Of a stretch of 44,796 nt of DNA, positions 1-6,950 are shown one piece after another. Below the pieces are notes generated by a model that made no database searches, had not been told where the DNA came from, and was given only the letters and a program-made list of their open reading frames with translations. The position numbers were made by a program, and so were the translations under genes. Source of the stretch: Nitrospirota bacterium (GTDB lineage: Bacteria; Nitrospirota; Thermodesulfovibrionia; Thermodesulfovibrionales; JdFR-85); contig WGEZ01000074.1 in NCBI GenBank assembly GCA_015492515.1, positions 1 to 44,796 on the forward strand, in the 5' to 3' direction. The first letter of the stretch is position 1; each line of letters opens with the position of its first letter.

Positions 1-50
1 GATATGCAGAAAGGGTTGCCCGCCCCCCCGGGCAACCCTTTCTGCATATC
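1..50. repeat. 22-bp perfect inverted repeat (hairpin) at window edge
   Basis: Bases 1-22 are the exact reverse complement of bases 29-50, separated by a loop of six C (23-28). The arm starts at the very first base, so it may extend further left outside the window. There is no T-run after either arm in view, so it is not a textbook intrinsic terminator. It could be a bidirectional terminator of an upstream gene, a REP-like element, or a fold-back artefact at a contig end. Confidence 0.9.
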
Positions 51-192
51 CCCGAAGAAGCAGCGGATGTCTCGGCTTACACGATGACCCGTCCGCCCGC
101 AGTTCATAACGATCCAGGGTCGAGGCTGTCTAAGAGGAGGGATACCGTTTCGTCATGGTGCCTGAATCGGTCCTCGAACATCTCGGGTCCGG

Positions 193-1044
193 ATGCCGCC
201 GATGAGACTGCCTGACTGGGTGAGGACGGGCAGCACCGCAGGAGGACGCGAAACAAGACGGACCCTCCGCTCCCTCGGGCTCTCCACCGTCTGTGAAGAG
301 GCGAGGTGTCCGAACAAGGGGAGGTGCTTCGAGAAACCGACGGCCACCTTCTTGATCCTCGGCGATTCCTGCACCAGGAGCTGCGGGTTCTGCTCCGTCG
401 ACTCCTCCCGACCTTCCCCACCCGATCCCTCCGAGCCCGCGAGGGTGGCCCTCGCATCGAAGGCGCTGAGGCTCAGGTACGTGGTGATCACATCCGTCAC
501 AAGGGACGACCTGCCCGACGGCGGCGCAGCCCACTTTGCCGAGACCATCACCATGGTGAGGAGCTCCCTCCCCGGGGCAAAGATCGAGGTGCTCACCCCG
601 GATTTCCAGGGTGACGAGGGGGCGCTGAGGAAGGTCCTCGATGCCTCCCCGGACGTATTCAACCACAACATCGAGACCGTTCCGCGTCTTTACCCGGTGG
701 TGAGGCCCCAGGCCGACTACAGCAGATCCCTCAGGGTGCTCAGGGCCGCCGGGGAGATCGCACCCTCCATACCGGTGAAGTCAGGGCTGATGGTCGGTCT
801 CGGAGAGACCTTCGATGAGGTGCTCTCGGTGATGAGGGAGCTGAGGTCCGCCGGCTGCGAGGTCCTGACCGTAGGACAGTACCTCCGACCGGGCAGGAGA
901 AACCTCCCCGTTGTGGAATACATCCATCCCGATCTCTTCGAGCGGTACCGTGAGGCGGCCCTCAGGATCGGCTTCACCCGCGTCGCCTCAGGCCCGCTCG
1001 TCAGGAGCTCGATGGACGCCGAGGAGATGTACACCGGAGGATAG
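193..1044 (+). CDS. lipA: Lipoyl synthase
   Basis: Radical-SAM enzyme that inserts two sulfurs into protein-bound octanoyl groups to make lipoyl cofactors for 2-oxoacid dehydrogenases and glycine cleavage. Both iron-sulfur sites are visible. The auxiliary cluster motif CX4CX5C is Cys34, Cys39 and Cys45 (CEEARCPNKGRC), and the radical-SAM CX3CX2C is Cys60, Cys64 and Cys67 (CTRSCGFC). The C-terminal RSS motif (about 271-273) supplies the serine ligand of the auxiliary cluster. The length of 283 aa is normal to slightly short for the family. Two in-frame ATGs compete, at 193 and 202; neither has a clear ribosome site, though the second gives the usual LPDW opening. A strong AGGAGG at 135-140 precedes a 16-codon reading frame (155-205) whose stop overlaps the ATG at 202, which might couple translation. 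Convergent with the aldolase, 11 bp apart. Confidence 0.95.
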   Translation: MPPMRLPDWVRTGSTAGGRETRRTLRSLGLSTVCEEARCPNKGRCFEKPTATFLILGDSCTRSCGFCSVDSSRPSPPDPSEPARVALASKALRLRYVVITSVTRDDLPDGGAAHFAETITMVRSSLPGAKIEVLTPDFQGDEGALRKVLDASPDVFNHNIETVPRLYPVVRPQADYSRSLRVLRAAGEIAPSIPVKSGLMVGLGETFDEVLSVMRELRSAGCEVLTVGQYLRPGRRNLPVVEYIHPDLFERYREAALRIGFTRVASGPLVRSSMDAEEMYTGG

Positions 1045-1055
1045 AGGCTCAACAC

Positions 1056-2432
1056 CTATCCCGCGGCTATGATCTCCAGGGCCCTGTCGATCGATTCCCC
1101 GTCCTTTTCGACGATCATCCCTTCGACCGTCCTCTCCACGATCCCTGCCGAGCCCGCCACCTTCAGCCTGTCGAAGAGGACCTCGAACTTTGAGGCGAGT
1201 TCATCCATTATGGCGCCTTTGACATCCCGGGGCAGGTCCCACCATCTCTTCTTCAACGGACCGAACCCCTTCTTCCTCGTCTTGTAGATGAACTGCTCCA
1301 GGGTCTGTCCCTCCTTCCTCTCCTCACCGTAGTGCTCGATCAGGAAGTCGTAAACCTCCTGCCTGAACTCCTCCGGCAGGTGCCTGCTGTCGTAGATGAT
1401 GTTCTGAAACCCCGTGGCCAGATGTACCTCCGAGGTCCCCGTCTCGGGGAACATGTGGAAGGCCTCCTCCGGGAGCGTGGAGGCACCGTGCTGCACACAG
1501 CCCGAGAGGCCGTACTCCCTGCGGGCGATCTCCGAGAGGGTCTTCAGTGTCTGGAAGTCTATGCTCACCTCGGCGAGGCTCCCGTCGGGCAGGACGACCC
1601 CGCCGTGGCTCGTCCCTGTCTGGACGCTCAACTTGCTCAGCCCCTTGCCGCCCCGGAAGACCTCCCTGAACCCGTCCAGGTATGCCCTGAGCTCCTCGGG
1701 GGTGCTGTTCTTTCCACCGATCTCTCCGATCTCTCCACCTATCGACACCTCTATCCCCCGGGGCTGGAGCTCCCTGATGTAGGCGGCAAGTTCGGCGGTC
1801 TTGGAGAAGTTCGGCCTCTGCTGTTCCTTCACCGTCGGCCTCTCCAGGTCGACGAGGGTGGAGGAATCGATGTCTATGTTGTAGAACTCGGCGTCGACGG
1901 CCTCTGCTATGAGGCCCTTCAGATAGTTCGTCTCCGCATCGGGATCGGAGAGGAAGTGCCTCCTGACGAGCTGGAAGTGGTCTCCCTGGATGAAGACAGG
2001 ACCCTCGAAGCCCTCCGTCACCGCCGCCGAGAGTATCACCGCCGAGTACTCGAGGGGCCTCTGCGCCGTGTATCCTATCTCGGACCGGGCGATCTCGAAT
2101 ATGAAGGCCCCCACATCCATCTCGATGGCCTTTCTGAAGACCGTCCTCGCGACATCATAGGTGAGCCCCCTGATATTTATGGCAGGGACGGTGAACCCGG
2201 GATAGCTCCTGCCCATCTCCTCGTAAAGGCCCTGTATGGAGGCGGGCACCGCACCGGAGGCCTTTGCGATCTCCTTTATGAGGATGAAGAGGTCCCTCCT
2301 CCTTTCCTCGGAAGGGTCGAAGACGGCCGAATATACGAGGCCGCCCATGATCGACTTCAGGCCCTCACGGTCCTTCACGGTGACTCTGCCGTCACTTACA
2401 TCGACGTAATCCCTCAACCTGCCGAGTGACAT
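1056..2432 (-). CDS. Class II fructose-bisphosphate aldolase-like protein (long form)
   Basis: Metal-dependent aldolase-fold protein of 458 aa, about 100 aa longer than classical class II fructose-1,6-bisphosphate aldolases (about 350 aa). The family's metal and catalytic segments are recognisable: QGDH (catalytic Asp plus His ligand), a GGEIGEIGG segment, TGTSHGG (His ligand and phosphate-binding glycines) and QHGAS (His ligand). The extra length lies in the N-terminal 100 residues and a C-terminal helical tail rich in Lys, Arg and Trp. Its likely role is triose-phosphate condensation or cleavage in glycolysis/gluconeogenesis, but the exact sugar substrate (fructose- or tagatose-bisphosphate or another) cannot be read from sequence. 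An AGGAGG ribosome site lies just upstream of the ATG, and a strong sigma70-type promoter is at 2474-2502 (minus strand). Single gene, divergent from the amidase operon. Confidence 0.8.
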   Translation of the reverse strand: MSLGRLRDYVDVSDGRVTVKDREGLKSIMGGLVYSAVFDPSEERRRDLFILIKEIAKASGAVPASIQGLYEEMGRSYPGFTVPAINIRGLTYDVARTVFRKAIEMDVGAFIFEIARSEIGYTAQRPLEYSAVILSAAVTEGFEGPVFIQGDHFQLVRRHFLSDPDAETNYLKGLIAEAVDAEFYNIDIDSSTLVDLERPTVKEQQRPNFSKTAELAAYIRELQPRGIEVSIGGEIGEIGGKNSTPEELRAYLDGFREVFRGGKGLSKLSVQTGTSHGGVVLPDGSLAEVSIDFQTLKTLSEIARREYGLSGCVQHGASTLPEEAFHMFPETGTSEVHLATGFQNIIYDSRHLPEEFRQEVYDFLIEHYGEERKEGQTLEQFIYKTRKKGFGPLKKRWWDLPRDVKGAIMDELASKFEVLFDRLKVAGSAGIVERTVEGMIVEKDGESIDRALEIIAAG

Positions 2433-2473
2433 AGAACCTCCTCCTGGTGGTCGTTGTCTGCTGCCGTCCCTCT

Positions 2474-2502
2474 ATTTTAAGGTTTATCAGCAGGATAATC
2501 AA
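2474..2502 (-). promoter_or_regulatory. Sigma70-type promoter for the aldolase gene
   Basis: Reading the minus strand, TTGATT (complement of 2497-2502) is followed after 17 bp by TAAAAT (complement of 2474-2479). Transcription would start near 2467, about 35 bases before the ATG at 2432. It lies back to back with the amidase-operon promoter; the two -35 boxes are 9 bp apart. Confidence 0.7.
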
Positions 2503-2511
2503 GGACCGGCA

Positions 2512-2540
2512 TTGACTGTTGTCTCACCATCTGGTAAACT
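2512..2540 (+). promoter_or_regulatory. Sigma70-type promoter for the amidase/MamK-like/SPOR operon
   Basis: TTGACT (2512-2517), a 17-bp spacer, then TAAACT (2535-2540). Transcription would begin near 2547, about 20 bases ahead of the GTG start at 2567. Confidence 0.7.
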
Positions 2541-2566
2541 AATGACTGTCCAGAGGCAGGTGATAT

Positions 2567-3634
2567 GTGACTTTTGCAAGACCGTGCAGAAGGGAAGCGA
2601 GGCTGCGGAAGGCGATCCTGAGGGGCATCTACGAGGAAAACCTGAGGATGGCCGGAGGTCGCCGCAGCGAGAAGGGGATCGGAAAGGCCCTCCTGCTCAG
2701 GAAGATCGCGCTCGCCCTCTTCGTCGCCCTTGCCGCCGTATTCGGCAGTTCCAGCCTCCTCGACCTCTCCGTGGTCCAGGAAGACCACATAAACCTCGCC
2801 GGCTCCTTGGTCAACACCCTGACGGACGGCGCAGAGACCACGGATGCTGACGGTGGCATCAACCCCTCCTACTACTCCGCCTTCCTCAGGGACGACGGTA
2901 CGCCCCTGTCCGAGCTCTTCGGTCTCAAGGTGAGGACGATCATCATCGACCCCGGCCACGGGGGCGAGGACCCGGGAGCGGTCGGAAGGCTGGGGACGAA
3001 GGAGAAGGACATAACCCTGGCGATCGCACGGATGCTCAAGGAGAGGCTCTCCAGGTACGACAACTACCAGATCCTCCTGACCAGGGACGACGACAGGACC
3101 CTCTCCCTGAACAGGAGGACCGAGATCGCCAACTCCCTCAAGGCAGACCTCTTCATCTCGATCCATGTGAACTACCTGCCCAACAAGCCGATAAACATCA
3201 TCGAGACCTACTACTTCGGGGCCCATTCCGACGACGCGACACTCAGGCTCGCTGAACAGGAGAACAAGGGCTCCCAGTTCAGCCTCGGCGACTTCAAGGA
3301 GATGATCCGGAAGATCGGCAACACGATGAAGCTGCAGGAGTCGAAGATGCTCGCCCTCTCGATCCAGGAGAGCCTCTTCAGGAACATGGAGGAGCTCCAC
3401 GGCAATGTATTCGACTACGGAATAAAGACCGCTCCCTTCGTGGTCCTCCTCGGGGTGGATGTGCCGAGCGTGTTGACGGAGGTATCGTGCCTGAGCAACC
3501 CGGAGGAGGAGAAGAAGCTGGCCACCGTTGAGTACAGGAGGGAGATCGCCCGCTTCCTCGAGGAGGGGATAGTGGCCTACCTGAATAAACAAAAAGGAGT
3601 AACGGGATATGAAACAGCAAGGCTTCAGCACTGA
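2567..3634 (+). CDS. N-acetylmuramoyl-L-alanine amidase (Amidase_3), membrane-anchored
   Basis: Zinc amidase that cuts the bond between N-acetylmuramic acid and the stem peptide, leaving denuded glycan strands; AmiA/B/C-type enzymes act in daughter-cell separation. The Amidase_3 ligands are all present: His131 in DPGHGG, Glu146 in the KEKD segment, His200 in SIHVN and catalytic Glu305 in LTEVS. An N-terminal hydrophobic stretch (about residues 43-62 from the GTG) is a signal anchor, so the catalytic domain lies in the periplasm. The GTG at 2567 sits behind GGCAGG at a workable distance; an ATG at 2648 giving a 328-aa product is the alternative. There is no AMIN or LysM/SPOR targeting domain in this protein. 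The SPOR domain sits two genes downstream, and the stop codon overlaps the start of the actin gene by 26 bp, so the three products are probably co-translated and may work together. Confidence 0.92.
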   Translation: MTFARPCRREARLRKAILRGIYEENLRMAGGRRSEKGIGKALLLRKIALALFVALAAVFGSSSLLDLSVVQEDHINLAGSLVNTLTDGAETTDADGGINPSYYSAFLRDDGTPLSELFGLKVRTIIIDPGHGGEDPGAVGRLGTKEKDITLAIARMLKERLSRYDNYQILLTRDDDRTLSLNRRTEIANSLKADLFISIHVNYLPNKPINIIETYYFGAHSDDATLRLAEQENKGSQFSLGDFKEMIRKIGNTMKLQESKMLALSIQESLFRNMEELHGNVFDYGIKTAPFVVLLGVDVPSVLTEVSCLSNPEEEKKLATVEYRREIARFLEEGIVAYLNKQKGVTGYETARLQH

Positions 3635-4646
3635 CGCCGACGTCCTCTTCGTCGGCATCGACCTCGGGACATCGAGAAGCGCCATCTCGACGAGCAGGGG
3701 GCGGAAGGAGTGGATCGAGAGCTATGTGGGCTGGCCGAAGGACTTCATCGCCCGCAAGGTGCTCGGCAGGCCCGTCCTGTTCGGTGAGGAGGCGCTGAAC
3801 AACAGGCTCTCCCTCGACATCTACAGGCCCCTGGAGAAGGGTGTGATAAAGGAGGGGACCGCGAGGGATGAAGAATCGGTCAGGGAGCTCATCCGTCACC
3901 TCATCGAACTCGCTGCACCTGGTGAGGCACAGAAGATCTACGCCGTGGTAGGCGTGCCGGCGGAGTCGATGAAGATAAACAAGCTCGCCATAAAGAGGGC
4001 GGTATCGGACTACGTGCATTCCCTCATGGTCGTCTCCGAGCCTTTCGCCGTCGCCTACGGGATGGACCTGCTCAACAACGCGCTCGTCATCGATATAGGT
4101 GCAGGCACGGTGGACTTCTGCATAATGCACGGCACCATCCCCACCGAGGACGACCAGAAGACCATCTTCACCGCCGGAGACTACATCGACCAGCAGCTGT
4201 ACGGGTTCCTGGTCGAGAAGCACCCCGAATCGAACCTCAACCTGAACATGGTCAGGAGGTTCAAGGAGAAGTACAGCTTTGTCGGTGACGGGGGCGGCCC
4301 GGTAAGGGTGGAGATACCCGTGGGTGCCAGGCCGGTGGAGCATGACATAACGGAGGATATGAGGCGCGCCTGTGAGGGGATAGTACCGGCCATAGTGGAG
4401 ACCTCCACGGAGATGGTGGCCAAGGTGGACCCTGAATTCCAGGCAGGGATAAGGGAGAACGTGGTCCTCGCCGGAGGGGGCAGCCAGATAAGGGGGATCT
4501 GCGGATACCTCGAGAAGGCATTGAGTGAGTACGGACCTTACAGGGTGCGGGCAGTCGATGATCCGCTCTTCGCCGGGGCGGACGGGGCCCTTGCACTTGC
4601 AAAGGATATGCCGAGGGAATACTGGGAGGAGATGGAAGGGAAATAG
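3609..4646 (+). CDS. MamK-like bacterial actin
   Basis: Filament-forming actin/Hsp70-superfamily ATPase of 345 aa. The phosphate-1 loop is GIDLGTS (residues 16-22), phosphate-2 is DIGAGT (162-167) and the adenosine loop is AGGGS (288-292). Several stretches match what I remember of MamK, the magnetosome-chain actin, better than FtsA, MreB or ParM: TSRGRK, VGWPKD, LGRPVLFGEEA near the N-terminus, VVSEPFAVAYG in the middle and the C-terminal MPREYWEE. No FtsA 1C domain or C-terminal amphipathic helix is evident. AAGGAG at 3594-3599 supports the ATG. It sits between a cell-wall amidase and a membrane SPOR protein. None of the other magnetosome genes (mamA, B, E, I, M, P, Q) is in the window. Likely cytoplasmic and involved in positioning something at the division site or pole; that role is inferred. 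Confidence 0.85.
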   Translation: MKQQGFSTDADVLFVGIDLGTSRSAISTSRGRKEWIESYVGWPKDFIARKVLGRPVLFGEEALNNRLSLDIYRPLEKGVIKEGTARDEESVRELIRHLIELAAPGEAQKIYAVVGVPAESMKINKLAIKRAVSDYVHSLMVVSEPFAVAYGMDLLNNALVIDIGAGTVDFCIMHGTIPTEDDQKTIFTAGDYIDQQLYGFLVEKHPESNLNLNMVRRFKEKYSFVGDGGGPVRVEIPVGARPVEHDITEDMRRACEGIVPAIVETSTEMVAKVDPEFQAGIRENVVLAGGGSQIRGICGYLEKALSEYGPYRVRAVDDPLFAGADGALALAKDMPREYWEEMEGK

Positions 4647-4651
4647 CCCCC

Positions 4652-5818
4652 ATGCGGAACAAGAACATCCTCGTCATCGACGAAGATACGGAGACCCTGA
4701 GGCTCGTAAGCGAGGTCCTCGAGCACGAGGGTCTCGCCGTATTCGTGGTCACCGATTCCGAGAACACCTTACCGATGATCGAGAAGATAGAGCCCGCGCT
4801 GATACTCGTTGAGACGAACCTCTCCGGCATGAGCGGCCTCCGCCTCTGCCAGGATATACACCGTGTGGAGGGGTTCCGAAACATCCCGATCATCCTCCTC
4901 ACCCGGGAGGAGAGGAGATACGACCCGGGATACGCCGCTGACTACGGGGTAGTGGGCTTTATCAGGAAACCAATCGTCGCCGAAGAGCTCCTCTCGAAGG
5001 TGAGGGACGTCCTCACCACCGAGGAGTCGGTGATGGTCGACTTCTCGAGGTTCGAGGATGTCCTCCTCTCAAAGGTGAACGAGATCTTCAGGGAGAGACC
5101 GCCTGAGAGGCCCGGAGGCACCGCTGAAGAGCCGCACGAGGCCGCCGTCACGGAGGATGCACCCGCCGACGACAGCGGGGGAGACGTCGTCGCTGAGGGT
5201 GCACCGGTGGACGCCGCGGTCTCAGGCGCTGAAAGCGCGGAGACGGGGGGCGAAGGGGAGAGGCCCCGTCCGCCGAGGAGGAGGTACAGAAAGAGGAGGA
5301 AGACGAGCCCCCTCCTTGCAGCCCTCGGAGGCGGGGTCCTGCTGCTGCTCATCGTCTCTGCAATCTATCTGAAGACCGGTAAGGAAGGCCCCACCGCTCC
5401 TGATGAGACCGCGGTAATGAAGACGGAGCAGAGCGTTCAGGCCGGGGAGACCCTGGAGCGGGGCGATACAGAGGTGTCGACCATCCAGCCCCAGGAGGAG
5501 GAGACCCTGGAGGAGACGGAGTCTTCCGTCGAAGAGGTCGCGGAGGATGCTCCGCCGCCGGAGGAGCCGGTCACGCCTGAACCGCCTCTCCTCTCCATTC
5601 AGGTGGGGGCGTTCAGGAACCCGGCGAATGCAGAGACCATGAAGCAGAGGCTCGAGTCGAAGGGGTACAGGGCCGGCGTCTATCCCTCCGGGGGGGCAGA
5701 GGAAGGGGTGATCTACAGGGTCCTGATCGGGAGGTTCGACACCAGGGAAGAGGCCCTCAGGAGGCTCAGGGAGATCAAGGAGGCCGAGGGGATCGAGGCG
5801 GTCCTCTTCAGGAGATAG
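4652..5818 (+). CDS. Receiver domain - transmembrane - SPOR domain protein
   Basis: A 388-aa fusion. Residues 4-120 are a CheY-like receiver with acidic pocket Asp10/Glu11/Asp12, Thr84 and Lys106-Pro107, but the phospho-accepting Asp is Glu54 (codon GAG), a known phosphomimetic replacement. Residues about 150-205 are acidic and Ala/Pro/Gly-rich, followed by an Arg/Lys-rich stretch just before the single membrane helix at 219-240. A second acidic, Thr/Glu/Pro-rich linker leads to a SPOR domain at about 313-388 (SIQVGAF to the C-terminus). The positive-inside rule puts the receiver in the cytoplasm and SPOR in the periplasm. SPOR domains bind glycan strands stripped of peptides, exactly what the amidase two genes upstream produces. 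The gene starts 6 bp after the actin gene. The receiver could be a constitutively active docking module for the actin. Confidence 0.88.
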   Translation: MRNKNILVIDEDTETLRLVSEVLEHEGLAVFVVTDSENTLPMIEKIEPALILVETNLSGMSGLRLCQDIHRVEGFRNIPIILLTREERRYDPGYAADYGVVGFIRKPIVAEELLSKVRDVLTTEESVMVDFSRFEDVLLSKVNEIFRERPPERPGGTAEEPHEAAVTEDAPADDSGGDVVAEGAPVDAAVSGAESAETGGEGERPRPPRRRYRKRRKTSPLLAALGGGVLLLLIVSAIYLKTGKEGPTAPDETAVMKTEQSVQAGETLERGDTEVSTIQPQEEETLEETESSVEEVAEDAPPPEEPVTPEPPLLSIQVGAFRNPANAETMKQRLESKGYRAGVYPSGGAEEGVIYRVLIGRFDTREEALRRLREIKEAEGIEAVLFRR

Positions 5819-5953
5819 AGTGGCCGCTTCAGCACACGCCGGTGCCAGGGAATGGCAAAAAAAACCCCCGCTGTTATAAAATAAGTTATCACCGGGAGGC
5901 AAGACTGCCTGTTGTACGCAATACCGCTGTAGTATGCTATCACGAAAGGCCCC

Positions 5954-5983
5954 TTGACTCAGAGGGAATCGTTTCAGTTTTAA
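5954..5983 (+). promoter_or_regulatory. Probable sigma70-type promoter for galU
   Basis: TTGACT (5954-5959) is followed after 18 bp by TTTTAA (5978-5983); shifting by one gives TTTAAT with a 19-bp spacer. It lies in the 187-bp gap after the SPOR gene. The rest of that gap holds an A8 run at 5858-5865 and no convincing terminator. Confidence 0.5.
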
Positions 5984-6005
5984 TCAGTGTGAGAACGGAG
6001 GTGGT

Positions 6006-6884
6006 ATGAGTTCGGTGACAAAGGCGTTACTTCCCGCTGCAGGGCTTGGAACGAGGTTCCTGCCGGCTACGAAGGCGTCCCCGAAGGAGATGCTGCCCAT
6101 CGTGGACAAGCCGATGATACAGTACGCCGTCGAAGAGGCCGAGTCGTGCGGGATAAACGAGTTCATCGTCATCACGGGAAGGCACAAGAGGACCCTGGAG
6201 GACCACTTCGACACGGTGTACGAGCTTGAGGAGGACCTGAAACAGAAGGGCAAGGAGAAGCTGCTGGAGGAGATCAACAGGCTCAGCCATCTCAACTTCG
6301 CCTACATCCGGCAGGGCAGGCCCCTCGGTCTGGGCCACGCCATACTGAGGGCGAGGCCCTTCGTCAAGGACGAGCCCTTTGCAGTGCTGCTGAGCGACGA
6401 CATAATAGATCCGGACGAGAACCTCCTTGAGCGGATGATCGGTCTGTACGAGGAGTTCCGCTCGCCCATCGTGGCCCTCGAGGAGGTGCCCGCTGAGGAG
6501 ATACACCGCTACGGTGTGATAGCCGGCGCAGAGGAGAGGCCCGATCTGTACAGGTTCACCGACCTCGTGGAGAAGCCGGACCCCGAGGAGGCGCCGAGCA
6601 ACCTTGCGATCATAGGGAGATACATCCTCACTCCGGAACTGTTCGACATCCTGGAGGAGATGGAGCCCGGCAAGGGCGGGGAGTACCAGCTCACCGACGC
6701 CCTGAGGGAGCTGCTCAAGGTGAGGCCCGTCTACGGCGTCGTATTCCGGGGAAAGAGGTACGACGCCGGTGACAAGTTCGGGTTCCTGAAGGCGACGGTG
6801 GACCTGGCACTGAGGAGTTCCACGGTCTCGGAGAAGTTCAGGGAATACCTGGTCAATGTCGCGGCCCGACTGAACAGGAACTGA
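6006..6884 (+). CDS. galU: UTP--glucose-1-phosphate uridylyltransferase
   Basis: Makes UDP-glucose from UTP and glucose-1-phosphate for polysaccharide and envelope sugar synthesis in the cytoplasm. The nucleotide-binding signature GLGTRFLPATK sits at residues 14-24, followed by the SPKEMLP sugar-nucleotide motif. Later family segments are VEKPDPEEAPSN, AIIGRYIL and KRYDAGDKFG. At 292 aa it is the usual length. The ATG at 6006 is preceded by a strong ACGGAGGTGG ribosome site, and its own promoter is likely just upstream. lon follows 66 bp later on the same strand and may be partly co-transcribed. Confidence 0.95.
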   Translation: MSSVTKALLPAAGLGTRFLPATKASPKEMLPIVDKPMIQYAVEEAESCGINEFIVITGRHKRTLEDHFDTVYELEEDLKQKGKEKLLEEINRLSHLNFAYIRQGRPLGLGHAILRARPFVKDEPFAVLLSDDIIDPDENLLERMIGLYEEFRSPIVALEEVPAEEIHRYGVIAGAEERPDLYRFTDLVEKPDPEEAPSNLAIIGRYILTPELFDILEEMEPGKGGEYQLTDALRELLKVRPVYGVVFRGKRYDAGDKFGFLKATVDLALRSSTVSEKFREYLVNVAARLNRN

Positions 6885-6950
6885 ACCCCTTCCCCGAGAG
6901 ACCGGACGGACGACGATGAAAGAGGAAAGGACGGCGTAGAGGAACAGAAA

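Noticed and set aside
5819-5953. Terminator after the SPOR gene (GCCA-TGGC stem next to eight A)
   Set aside because: On the plus strand the stem is followed by A, not T, and the stem is only four pairs, so it does not fit an intrinsic terminator for this operon.
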